Assembly: GCA_041821265.1 (NCBI GenBank)
Contig: JBGUEQ010000016.1
Location: 1 to 64,000 of the forward strand
Direction: 5' to 3'
Length of the DNA: 64,000 nt
Origin: Lachnotalea sp041821265
GTDB lineage: Bacteria; Bacillota; Clostridia; Lachnospirales; Lachnospiraceae
Shown here: positions 1-7,945 of the stretch, piece by piece
How positions within the stretch are numbered: position 1 is the first letter of the stretch
Layout: each line of letters starts with the position of its first letter
Program-made: the position numbers and the translations under genes
The notes under the pieces: generated by a model
What the model saw: only the letters and a program-made list of their open reading frames with translations
Told to the model about the DNA's origin: nothing
Database searches by the model: none

Positions 1-195
1 TGCGCCTTTATACCCAGCACCTTTTTCTCCTGCGCCTTTGTATCCTGCACCTTTGTATCCTGCACCTTTTTCTCCTGCGCCTTTATACCCAGCACCTTTT
101 TCTCCTGCGCCTTTGTATCCTGCACCTTTGTATCCTGCACCTTTTTCTCCTGTGCCTTTGTATCCAGTGCTTTTTTCTCTAGCACCTTTATATTT
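1..195. repeat. In-frame tandem repeat: 15-bp units inside a 75-bp higher-order unit
   Basis: The minus strand encodes a five-residue unit, GAG(Y/E)K, repeated about a dozen times. The Tyr/Glu position follows the order E-Y-E-Y-Y, so five units make a 75-bp superunit. Bases 1-75 and 76-150 are identical, and units between 151 and 195 are progressively more degenerate. Identity at DNA level, including the third codon positions, points to recent expansion by slippage or unequal exchange. The array runs off the left edge, so its full length is unknown. Confidence 0.9.
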
Positions 196-927
196 TGAAT
201 TTTTTTCCCTGTCTTCTCTGGAAGCCAAGCCTTTAATACTTGTCACTTTGAAATTTGCATCTTTTATTTGTGTTTCTTTGTTGTTTGCATACTTATCACT
301 TGCTTTTTTACTTTCTAAACTTTTAAGACTTGGTTTGTTATGAACTGACATCTTATTACTTGATTTTCTCTTCACTGAATATCCAAAACTACCCAATTGT
401 TCCTTTAGATTATAATATTCACCATGAGAATAGACCATCAAATCCGAACTATTTAATCTAAATTTACCCTTATTGTCCATATATTGTTCATCTACGTTTA
501 CTGCAAGAACTTCTGCTATAAACATATGATGTGAACCTAATTCTTTCACTTCCACTACTCTACATTCTATGCTAACTGGACTTTCTTCTATGATTGGAGC
601 AAACTCAAGTTTTTCAGCTAATCCACGAGTCAGTTTGGTATCAATGAATTTATCCACATCTCTTCCAGAGCGAACACCACAATAATCAGTTGCCTTAGCA
701 AGGCTCTTAGTTGTAAGGTTAATTACAAATTCACCTGTTTCTCGAATCATTTTATAGGAATGACGTTCTGGGCGAACCGAAATATATACCATTGCAGGAT
801 CTGTACATATTGTTCCCGTCCATGCAACTGTAAGAATATTGGTATTTCCTTTTTTATCCCCACAGCTTACCATAACTACTGGCAATGGGTATAACATGTT
901 TCCTGGTTTCCATACTTGCTTTGACAT
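1..927 (-). CDS. Flavin reductase-like protein with lysine-rich pentapeptide repeat tail (3' end outside window)
   Basis: The reading frame is open from the ATG at 927 to the window edge (309 codons, no stop). Residues 1 to about 185 look like the flavin reductase-like (FMN-binding split barrel, DIM6/NTAB type) family: VAWTGTICTDPAMVYISVRP near residue 35 and FVINLTT near 67 are typical of it. Such proteins bind FMN and are usually cytoplasmic oxidoreductases of unknown substrate. Residues 186-246 form a hydrophilic Lys/Ser-rich linker. From about 247 to the edge there is a pentapeptide repeat, Gly-Ala-Gly-(Tyr or Glu)-Lys. Family members normally stop near 190 residues, so the tail is an addition. 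The fold call is good; the role of the tail is unknown. Confidence 0.75.
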   Translation of the reverse strand, partial: MSKQVWKPGNMLYPLPVVMVSCGDKKGNTNILTVAWTGTICTDPAMVYISVRPERHSYKMIRETGEFVINLTTKSLAKATDYCGVRSGRDVDKFIDTKLTRGLAEKLEFAPIIEESPVSIECRVVEVKELGSHHMFIAEVLAVNVDEQYMDNKGKFRLNSSDLMVYSHGEYYNLKEQLGSFGYSVKRKSSNKMSVHNKPSLKSLESKKASDKYANNKETQIKDANFKVTSIKGLASREDREKNSKYKGAREKSTGYKGTGEKGAGYKGAGYKGAGEKGAGYKGAGEKGAGYKGAGYKGAGEKGAGYKGA

Positions 928-947
928 TTTATTTACCGCCTTATTTT

Positions 948-2594
948 TTATTGTTGTAAAGTTCCCATAAACGCTGGTATAAGTTGTTTTTTTCTAGATA
1001 CAACTTTCTTAAGTATAAATGAATTACTTTCTGATTTTATATCAAATGAGCTTTCAGCAAGTCCATTTGCATCCTTACCCTGACATATTAATTCTGTTGA
1101 CTCATTAATAATATTCGTCAACATAAAGAATAACATATCCAGGCCATGTTCCATATATGCTTTTTCCATATAAGGAATTAGCTTACTTTTTATATCCACT
1201 AATTCTTCTGAGTTCATTGAATTAATCTGGCCTACCCCAAAGGTAATGCCATTTACATTGAATTTCTTAAAATCTTGATAAAATATTTCTTCTGGAGATT
1301 TATTTTTCAGATTACTTCCTGCATTAAACATTTCCCCTGCAAATTTTTCTACATCAATCCCAGCTATCTGAGCTAAATCTTGCGCTGCTGCCTTATCAAC
1401 TACCGTACAAGTAGGGGAGCGATACATTAACGTATCGGATATAATTGCCGCACATAAAAGTCCCGCGATATGGGATTCAATTTCAACTTTTGCTTCTCGA
1501 TACATTTTATATACAATAGTAGCGGTGCAACCTAGTGGCTCATTTCTAAAAAATACAGGTGAGATAGTTTCTAATGACCCAAGTCTATGATGATCAATAA
1601 TTTCTAAAATTTCTGCTTCCTCTATTTGATCAACCGCTTGTGATACTTCATTATGGTCCACTAAAATAAGCTGTTTTCTAGTCATATTCATTAAATTACG
1701 TCTTGATATTGTTCCAACATAATTACCTTGCTTATTAATAATCGGAAAATCACGATGCCTTTTCTTGGCCATAACATCCTTGACCGATTCCGTAAAATCA
1801 TCTGTTTTAAATGTAATGAGATTTTCCTTACGCATAAAATATTTAACAGGCATACTTTGATTGATTAATCTTGCTACCGTATATGTATCATGTGGTGTGC
1901 TAATAACAGCACAACCTCTCTCCTCCGCAAGTTTTTTAATTGTCATTGATATGGTCGCCCCTTCACACACTATGATGCATCCTGCTTTCATCTCAATGGC
2001 ACAAAGCTGTGACTCATAACGGTTTCCAAGGATTACAAGATCATCCTCGTCAATGTAACTTTCCATTAAATCCGGATTTGCTGCCGCAATTAACACCTTT
2101 CCTTTTACAAAATATGAATGCTCATTACCAATTACCATAGTGCCATCCACGGTTTCCAAAATATTTTTAAATTGTGTTCTGGCTGTTGATAAAATAGTGC
2201 TATCGAATACATCCATGTAAGATGTCGCAATATCCCCGATTGTAATCAAGCCTTCCAGTTTATTATTATTAGTTATTGGCAAGGTAACAACATTTTCATC
2301 CTTCATTAATTGATATGCTTTCTTTAGCGATATGTTGCTCTTCACACCTACCGTTTCCCTAATTTCAATATCTTTAATCTGCGTGCCTACATCAGACATA
2401 TACGATGGTGCTTCCACCCCAAATCGCTTTAGAACAAATTGTGTCTCTTCGTTAATTTGTCCCGCTCTCTTCGCACAATAATTTGATGAAGACAATTTTG
2501 TTTTTAATGCTGTGTAAGCAATTGCAGAGCAAATTGAATCTGTATCAGGGTTCTTATGCCCAATAATATAAATCTTGTTGTTTGTTTTACCCAT
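948..2594 (-). CDS. ppaC: Manganese-dependent (family II) inorganic pyrophosphatase with CBS and DRTGG regulatory domains
   Basis: It hydrolyses pyrophosphate to phosphate in the cytoplasm, pulling biosynthetic reactions forward. The N-terminus carries the metal-binding motif GHKNPDTDS (residues 12-20). The DHH signature IIDHH follows the regulatory insert, and the C-terminal DHHA2 domain ends with the substrate-binding SRKK about 15 residues from the end. The roughly 240-residue insert fits the CBS-DRTGG-CBS arrangement of regulated family II enzymes, in which adenine nucleotides and diadenosine polyphosphates control activity. The length (548) is right for that subclass; plain PpaC is about 310. 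It starts 20 bp upstream of the flavin reductase-like gene, so the two may be co-transcribed. Confidence 0.93.
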   Translation of the reverse strand: MGKTNNKIYIIGHKNPDTDSICSAIAYTALKTKLSSSNYCAKRAGQINEETQFVLKRFGVEAPSYMSDVGTQIKDIEIRETVGVKSNISLKKAYQLMKDENVVTLPITNNNKLEGLITIGDIATSYMDVFDSTILSTARTQFKNILETVDGTMVIGNEHSYFVKGKVLIAAANPDLMESYIDEDDLVILGNRYESQLCAIEMKAGCIIVCEGATISMTIKKLAEERGCAVISTPHDTYTVARLINQSMPVKYFMRKENLITFKTDDFTESVKDVMAKKRHRDFPIINKQGNYVGTISRRNLMNMTRKQLILVDHNEVSQAVDQIEEAEILEIIDHHRLGSLETISPVFFRNEPLGCTATIVYKMYREAKVEIESHIAGLLCAAIISDTLMYRSPTCTVVDKAAAQDLAQIAGIDVEKFAGEMFNAGSNLKNKSPEEIFYQDFKKFNVNGITFGVGQINSMNSEELVDIKSKLIPYMEKAYMEHGLDMLFFMLTNIINESTELICQGKDANGLAESSFDIKSESNSFILKKVVSRKKQLIPAFMGTLQQ

Positions 2595-2643
2595 TTTCTA
2601 ATAATTCCTTTCTATCTTTGCCAATTCTTATCCTAAATAAACC

Positions 2644-2670
2644 GTAACTAACTCCTTACTTTCTAGTTAC
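2644..2670. repeat. 27-bp palindrome, possible old copy of the GTAAC mini-element family
   Basis: An eight-base arm GTAACTAA and its counterpart CTAGTTAC (one mismatch) flank an 11-nt loop. The total is 27 bp, the same size and 8-11-8 layout as the elements at 47918 and 48027. The loop sequence differs and no convincing 8-bp target duplication flanks it, so it is either an eroded copy or an unrelated hairpin between the YitT stop and the pyrophosphatase start. Confidence 0.3.
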
Positions 2671-2674
2671 CGCT

Positions 2675-3610
2675 TTATAACCTTTTTTCAAAATTCCCAT
2701 AAACATCTAACTTGCTATTTACTATCATGAATGCATTCGAATCAATACTAGCTACTATTCGCTTGAGTTTGGAAATCTCATACTTTGATATCACCGTTAC
2801 TAACACAGTGGTGCTTTCGTTAGTATAAGCACCCTTTCCATCCCAAACCGTAACACCTCGTACCATTTCTGCTATAATGGCATCCGCAAGTCCTGCTTTC
2901 TTCGTAAATATCATAACAGAAGTATTGATATTTTGGTAATGTGCCCGATCCATCACAATTGATGCAAACACAGTAAAAATCAAAGAATAAATTACAACTT
3001 GTATATTAAACAATAACGCACAAATTAGATACACCCCAAAGTTAACTACCATGGCAAGCTTCCCAACACTAAATCCAGGCTTTACCTTCGTTACGTACAT
3101 ACCTAATATGTCTAGTCCTCCGCCAGATCCTCCTGCTCTAAGTATAATTCCAGTTCCAAACCCAACTAAAATACCACCCACAATACATGCCGTTAGTACA
3201 TCATCAACAATTGGAATGGATGGGCTCTTGATTAAAGTAAGAAATACTGTTAAAAAAATAATACCAAATACCGTTTTCTTAAAAAACATCTTTCCAAATT
3301 TCAAATATGCTAGCAAAAGAAGTGGCATGTTAATAGCAAAGTTAATAATACCTGCTAAATCAATATCTCCTAAATTAGAGGGGATATGATCCGCTATCAG
3401 TGTACGAATAATCTGTGCTATACCAACGAAGCCACCATTATACAGCCCTGCTGGTACAATAAACAAATTAATACCTGCGGCAAATATAAATGTGCCAACC
3501 AAAATAACTCCAAATTGAGCAAGTTGATTTTTTGTTTCATTAAGGCGATATGCCATCGGCAGGTTTTTTTTTACCTTATTGCCCTGATTGAAATTTTTAT
3601 TATCACTCAT
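2675..3610 (-). CDS. YitT family membrane protein (DUF161 plus DUF2179)
   Basis: This integral membrane protein of 311 residues has about five to six hydrophobic segments between residues 30 and 220. Glycine-rich membrane segments (GGFVGIAQI near 58, RAGGSGGGLDILG near 158) match the YitT/DUF161 repeat family. The soluble C-terminal domain, from about 225 on, fits DUF2179 (SVMIFTKKAGLADAI, then VLVTVISKYEISKLK). Family members are widespread in Firmicutes; the transported or sensed molecule is not known. It sits 80 bp upstream of the pyrophosphatase gene in the same direction. Confidence 0.85.
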   Translation of the reverse strand: MSDNKNFNQGNKVKKNLPMAYRLNETKNQLAQFGVILVGTFIFAAGINLFIVPAGLYNGGFVGIAQIIRTLIADHIPSNLGDIDLAGIINFAINMPLLLLAYLKFGKMFFKKTVFGIIFLTVFLTLIKSPSIPIVDDVLTACIVGGILVGFGTGIILRAGGSGGGLDILGMYVTKVKPGFSVGKLAMVVNFGVYLICALLFNIQVVIYSLIFTVFASIVMDRAHYQNINTSVMIFTKKAGLADAIIAEMVRGVTVWDGKGAYTNESTTVLVTVISKYEISKLKRIVASIDSNAFMIVNSKLDVYGNFEKRL

Positions 3611-3633
3611 TCTAAATTATCATTCCTACTTTC

Positions 3634-4104
3634 CTATATAATTCCCAAAATATTTGTTATTAATAAAATTGTTATTAAAAATACAAACCAAAGGATTAAT
3701 TTTATATATCTGCCTAAGTATTTCAGTTTTTTTTGCTGCTTTTCATCATACTCTTCCATCAAAGATTTGATGTTTTTATATAACTTAGAATTTTCACTGT
3801 GTAACTCCTCATCCATCTGATTTTTAAGAATTGTAAGCTCATCAGAAAATTCACTTTTAATTGTACTTAATTCCTCTTTTAATTCCATTAAAACTTTGCC
3901 ATCTATTTGAGTGGCATTATTTTTAATTTCAATTCCTTTAACTTTTGTAATACTAGCTTCTACTAGGGAATTTATTTTTTTAACTAATTCTACATTTTCT
4001 CCGGTTTGTTTTCTCATCTCTTTTAAACATTGCATCGTTGTTTCCGCTATGGTCTTATCCAAACTTGTATCCCTATTACTTATCATATCCATTAAACCTG
4101 CCAT
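3634..4104 (-). CDS. Uncharacterised coiled-coil protein with a C-terminal membrane anchor
   Basis: The product is 156 residues long, and an AAGGAGGATATAT ribosome binding site precedes the ATG. Residues 1-130 are hydrophilic and rich in Glu, Lys and Leu, with heptad-like spacing suggesting coiled coil. Residues about 133-155 form one hydrophobic segment (LILWFVFLITILLITNILGI). The topology suggests a tail-anchored cytoplasmic protein. I recognise no family. It lies 24 bp upstream of the YitT gene and is probably co-transcribed with it. Confidence 0.65.
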   Translation of the reverse strand: MAGLMDMISNRDTSLDKTIAETTMQCLKEMRKQTGENVELVKKINSLVEASITKVKGIEIKNNATQIDGKVLMELKEELSTIKSEFSDELTILKNQMDEELHSENSKLYKNIKSLMEEYDEKQQKKLKYLGRYIKLILWFVFLITILLITNILGII

Positions 4105-4610
4105 TATATATCCTCCTTCAAATTAGTATCTATCCTAATTCTAACTACTTTTCACATTTATTACCACTCTTTTTTACATAATATTTGAATAAGCTGATTC
4201 TTGTCCATTCTACTTCTTTCACCAGAATTTTCGCTTACCACTATTATTACTAGAAATAAATCAAAAAATCTTTGATATTCAAAGATTCTAACAACGCTCG
4301 ATGAGTGTTCGATATGTCGTTTGTGCATTATTATGTATAAATCTTATATTTATGAACTTATTTTGTATGTATTTTACAATATATTAATATACGGTTCATA
4401 TTTTGTTCATATGTAATTGCTATACTAATATCAAGTTAAGGATGAAAAACATCTTAACACAATTTTATAATCTACGTAATGTTTTCATTACAATAATAGA
4501 TAAATTTTTTCATAATAGCCCCGGTCTTGTAGCCGGGGCACTCCTCATTCATAACGCTATTTTGGATAAAATTTTAATTTGTTTTTGATTATCTTATTGA
4601 CATAAATTAA
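4105..4610. other. Intergenic region without a supported gene
   Basis: About 500 bp of very AT-rich DNA between the coiled-coil gene and the alarmone synthetase terminator. A short open frame near 4403-4588 has no ribosome binding site and no recognisable product. The only structure noticed is a GC-rich hairpin at 4518-4539, listed separately. The end near 4105-4200 must hold the promoter of the leftward coiled-coil gene. Confidence 0.6.
4518..4539. repeat. GC-rich hairpin, possible relic of an insertion sequence end
   Basis: Arms GCCCCGG and CCGGGGC enclose an 8-nt loop in otherwise AT-rich DNA. Short perfect GC-rich hairpins like this occur at ends of IS200/IS605-type elements. There is no transposase gene nearby, and no T-run follows on either strand, so it is not a typical terminator. 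The assignment to an IS end is a guess. Confidence 0.35.
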
Positions 4611-4636
4611 GGGTGCTATTCGCATGAATGGCACCC
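4611..4636 (-). terminator. Terminator downstream of the alarmone synthetase gene
   Basis: The inverted repeat GGGTGC...GCACCC has an inner ATTC/GAAT extension around a GCAT loop, six bases after the stop at 4642. On the minus strand the stem is followed by a weak T-rich stretch (TTAATTTATG). Confidence 0.65.
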
Positions 4637-4641
4637 CATTT

Positions 4642-5283
4642 CTATGATTTTTTATTTTCACACTGCTTTATTGTTTCGTTCAAAGATAACATCTTCGCAT
4701 CCAACACGGATACCATCTGTGCACATTCTTTTAGTTCCCTACTAATATTTTCAGGTGCGTTCCCTTCAAATTTATAGTAAATTTTATGTTCAAGACTTGC
4801 CCAAAAATCCATTGCAATGGTTCTTATTTGTATCTCTACATTTGTATCAATCACCTTATCAGACATAAATATTGGCACTGAAACTACCAAGTGATAGCTT
4901 TTATATCCACTTTCTTTCGGATTCTTAATATAATCCTTAACTGCAATTAATTTCAAGTCATTTTGATTGGTTAACATTTCTGCAATTCTATATATATCAG
5001 ATGTAAACGAACAAGTTATTCTTACACCAGCAATATCATTTACATACTTCACCATATTATCAATAGTGGATTCATAACCTTCTCGCTTTAATTTTTTTAC
5101 AATACTCTCTGCCGTTTTAATTCTAGATTTAACATGCTCTATTGGATTATATTGATGAACATATTGAAACTCATCATTTAATATCTCTATCTTTGTACTA
5201 ATTTCTTTTAATGCTGAATTATATAAGAACATCATAGTTTTCCAATTGTCTATGTCATCACAAAATATTTCGTTAAAATCCAT
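4642..5283 (-). CDS. relQ: Small alarmone synthetase (RelQ-type GTP pyrophosphokinase)
   Basis: It would transfer pyrophosphate from ATP to GDP or GTP to make (p)ppGpp. The protein has 213 residues and only the RelA/SpoT synthetase domain: DIAGVRITCSF near 89, NPKESGYKSYHLVV near 121 and VEIQIRTIAMDFWASLEHK near 150. There is no HD hydrolase, TGS or ACT domain, which is the small alarmone synthetase architecture (RelQ/YjbM, usually about 210 residues and tetrameric). RelP is the alternative paralogue; the length and C-terminus favour RelQ. Confidence 0.88.
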   Translation of the reverse strand: MDFNEIFCDDIDNWKTMMFLYNSALKEISTKIEILNDEFQYVHQYNPIEHVKSRIKTAESIVKKLKREGYESTIDNMVKYVNDIAGVRITCSFTSDIYRIAEMLTNQNDLKLIAVKDYIKNPKESGYKSYHLVVSVPIFMSDKVIDTNVEIQIRTIAMDFWASLEHKIYYKFEGNAPENISRELKECAQMVSVLDAKMLSLNETIKQCENKKS

Positions 5284-5330
5284 GCCATCACTTCCCTCTT
5301 ACAATATGTGAATATACTATAATAATAATC

Positions 5331-5356
5331 GAACCATTCAGTACCTTCATGGTTTC
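5331..5356. repeat. Degenerate copy of the 27-bp GTAAC mini-element family
   Basis: AACCAT and ATGGTT form a stem around the loop TCAGTACCTTC, which matches the loops of the elements at 47918 and 48027. The stem bases differ from those copies but still pair. The outer ends no longer read GTAAC, and the flanking octamers match only loosely (6 of 8). It lies about 50 bp upstream of the relQ start. Confidence 0.45.
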
Positions 5357-5486
5357 CAACAATCTATTTCTAGTATACCATATTCTAAGTAGTATTGTCC
5401 TGTTTCGACAAAATATTACATCATTTTATTTCTATTTTTGTTACACTTTACAGCACTGCTAAATACTGTATTTTGTGGACGATAGC

Positions 5487-6014
5487 CTATTTTTCAATAC
5501 CAAATCTCGCCACCTGTCCATGGTCAAACGGATGCTTCACCTTCTTAATCTCAGATACATAATCCGCTATTTCTATTAGCTTATCACTCGGTGCATTTCC
5601 AGTCAAAACAACTTCTAGCGATGCAGGCTTTGATCCTAGAAATTCAAAAACAAGCTCTTCGTCTAACAACCCCGCTCGAATTGTATATATAATTTCATCC
5701 ATAACGATCATATCATATTTCTCTTGCGTCGCTTTCGTAGTAATCTCCCTAAATTTGTTTGTATAAAATTCCTTATGATTCTTCTTTTCCTTATCCGTCA
5801 TTTGGAAACTAAACTTTTCTTCATCAAGTCCATCTATAATCGTAATATTAGATATTGAATTTAAAATTTTTCTCTCACTGGTTTGGTTGTTTTTCATAAA
5901 CTGATAAATCAGAACCTTCATTCCATATCCTGCTGCCCTTACGGCTAATCCCATTGATGTGGTTGTTTTTCCTTTTCCCTCACCACAATAGATGTGTATT
6001 AATCCTTTTTGCAC
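5487..6014 (-). CDS. cobO: Corrinoid adenosyltransferase (CobA/BtuR type)
   Basis: It transfers the adenosyl group of ATP to cob(I)alamin or cob(I)yrinic acid diamide to give the coenzyme B12 form. The P-loop GEGKGKTT lies at residues 11-18. The family motif continues through SMGLAVRAAGYGMKV, with YDMIVMDEI near 101 as the Walker B-like segment. The length, 175 residues, is normal for CobA/CobO. It stands alone with no other cobalamin genes nearby, so it more likely salvages imported corrinoids than serves de novo synthesis. Confidence 0.92.
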   Translation of the reverse strand: MQKGLIHIYCGEGKGKTTTSMGLAVRAAGYGMKVLIYQFMKNNQTSERKILNSISNITIIDGLDEEKFSFQMTDKEKKNHKEFYTNKFREITTKATQEKYDMIVMDEIIYTIRAGLLDEELVFEFLGSKPASLEVVLTGNAPSDKLIEIADYVSEIKKVKHPFDHGQVARFGIEK

Positions 6015-6159
6015 TTTTTTACTCCTTTCAGTCTGAATCGTTACCTCTATTTTACTATTAATTCAAGCATTTGAACATACCATCCAGTATGAAACAACAA
6101 CTTAATACATTTTCTATTATCTCAACTTTTGATTTAATTTAACAATTATAGTGATATGG

Positions 6160-7944
6160 TTAAGCCAAAAAACTATATTGTGACATGTATAAATTATGGT
6201 ATTCTCCTTTTTTTATCATTAGTTGTTCGTGGCTTCCCATTTCCAAGATGCTTCCTTTATCAATATACATAATACAATTTGCCGTTTTAATGGTGGAAAG
6301 TCGATGCGCTATAATAAATGAAGTTCTTCCTTCTAGTAATTTAGCAAGACCTTCTTGTAGAATCATTTCGGTTTCTGTATCAATACTAGAGGTCGCCTCA
6401 TCAAGAATTAATATTTTGGGATTTGCCAACAAGGCTCTTGCAAATGAAATCAATTGGCGTTGCCCTGCTGAGAGCCTGCTTCCGCGTTCGTTTACTTCTG
6501 TATCATATCCGTTTTCCATTCCCATAATGAAATCATGCGCACATACCGCCTTGGCTGCATCTACAACTTCTCTATCACTTGCCGTTATATTACCGTATCG
6601 TATATTGTCCATAATTGTTCCCGAGAAAATAAAGCTATCTTGAAGCATAACTCCCATTTGCGTTCTCAGTGAACGTATGGTAACTTTGCTAATATCAATT
6701 CCATCTATTAATATTTCTCCTGAATCCAAATTATAAAATCGACTGAGTAAGTTAATAATTGTTGTTTTACCCGCACCGGTTGGACCAACGATTGCGTAGG
6801 ATTCTCCACGTTTTGCCTTAAAGCTTACATTATTTAATCTTTTTATTCCATCTTCATATGAAAAATTAACGTTTTTAAACTCAACTTCACCTTTAATTTC
6901 TGGCATTTTGGTTGCATCTGGCTCATCTTTTACCGCCACTGGTTCGTCAATAGTTTCAAAAATTCTTTCCAGATAAGAGATAGAAGTGAGTAGTGAATTA
7001 TAAAAACTTGCAAGTGTCGTAATGGGATTCCAGAATCGACTGATGTATCCGGTAAATGCTATTAATACGCCTGCGGTAATCATTGCCTCTCCGCCTATCA
7101 TCCAATTCACTCCTAGCACAAAAATCAATGAGGTCGTTAAGACTGATATTGTATCCACGATAGGAGATAGTACCATATTATATTTTACGGCTTCTAACCA
7201 TGCACTTTTATAGTCTCCACTTAACCCATTAAAAATATTTTGATTGGTTTCTTCTCTTACAAACGATTGTGTTACTCTTATTCCGTTTAAGCTCTCTGCT
7301 ATGTATGCATTTAAGTTCGACTGTTTGTTGCTTTCTATCTGCCATGCTCTTCTTTGTTTTCTCTTAACCGTCCATATAAACGCAGCTAATATAGGAATTC
7401 CGCACATACAAACTATGGCTAATTTTACGTTAATGCTTAGCATGAAAATTATAATAAATATCAAACTACATAAATCGGTAATTGTATTTACAATACCATT
7501 TGAAAGCAAATCACTTAAGTTGTTTACATAATTTACGACACGAACCTGAATTTTACCATGTGGTCTATCATCATAATATGAAAATGGTAATTCTTGAAGA
7601 TGAATAAACAAATCTCGTCTCAGTGCATAAATAACATTTTGCCCCACTCGATTCGTTAATATAATCTTGGTCTTTAAGCTAATACATATAAATATTGCAA
7701 TCGCCATCATCAAAAAACTTAAGGCTACAATTCCTTTTATATTTCCTTGTGGTATATATACATCCATAATTGTCATTAAAAATCTAGGTGTCAGCATTGA
7801 CAATGCACTTGAAACCAACATGATTATAATCGCTTTTATCATATCTTTTTTGTAAGGACCTACATAATGGGCAAGTCTTTTTAATTGATTCATATCAAAT
7901 CCAGATTCCAGGGTTTCATCAATATCATATTTATTTCTCGCCAT
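6160..7944 (-). CDS. ABC exporter half-transporter, subunit with catalytic Walker B glutamate
   Basis: This type I ABC exporter subunit has six membrane helices (about residues 35-310) followed by an ATPase domain. Walker A is GPTGAGKTT near 388 and Walker B is ILILDEATSSID with the catalytic Glu. The signature is LSAGQ, a departure from LSGGQ. The gene begins one base after the stop of the partner at 7946. The partner has the reverse pattern: a good signature and no catalytic Glu. The pair therefore fits a heterodimeric exporter of the BmrCD/LmrCD/TM287-288 kind, with one working and one degenerate ATP site. Substrate is unknown; drugs or peptides are usual. Confidence 0.9.
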   Translation of the reverse strand: MARNKYDIDETLESGFDMNQLKRLAHYVGPYKKDMIKAIIIMLVSSALSMLTPRFLMTIMDVYIPQGNIKGIVALSFLMMAIAIFICISLKTKIILTNRVGQNVIYALRRDLFIHLQELPFSYYDDRPHGKIQVRVVNYVNNLSDLLSNGIVNTITDLCSLIFIIIFMLSINVKLAIVCMCGIPILAAFIWTVKRKQRRAWQIESNKQSNLNAYIAESLNGIRVTQSFVREETNQNIFNGLSGDYKSAWLEAVKYNMVLSPIVDTISVLTTSLIFVLGVNWMIGGEAMITAGVLIAFTGYISRFWNPITTLASFYNSLLTSISYLERIFETIDEPVAVKDEPDATKMPEIKGEVEFKNVNFSYEDGIKRLNNVSFKAKRGESYAIVGPTGAGKTTIINLLSRFYNLDSGEILIDGIDISKVTIRSLRTQMGVMLQDSFIFSGTIMDNIRYGNITASDREVVDAAKAVCAHDFIMGMENGYDTEVNERGSRLSAGQRQLISFARALLANPKILILDEATSSIDTETEMILQEGLAKLLEGRTSFIIAHRLSTIKTANCIMYIDKGSILEMGSHEQLMIKKGEYHNLYMSQYSFLA

Positions 7945-7945
7945 A

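Noticed and set aside
1..195. Short tandem repeats that might be a CRISPR or VNTR locus
   Set aside because: The 15-bp units have no spacers and are in frame with a continuous coding sequence, so they encode a protein repeat.
38..343. Plus-strand Pro/Ala-rich open frame
   Set aside because: It is the complement of the repeat tail of the flavin reductase-like gene and has no ribosome binding site.
4403..4588. Possible 61-residue gene
   Set aside because: No ribosome binding site, no recognisable product, and it spans the GC-rich hairpin.
5487..6014. Part of a cobalamin biosynthesis cluster or a riboswitch-controlled gene
   Set aside because: No other cob/cbi gene nearby, and no cobalamin riboswitch core was recognised in the 145 bp upstream.
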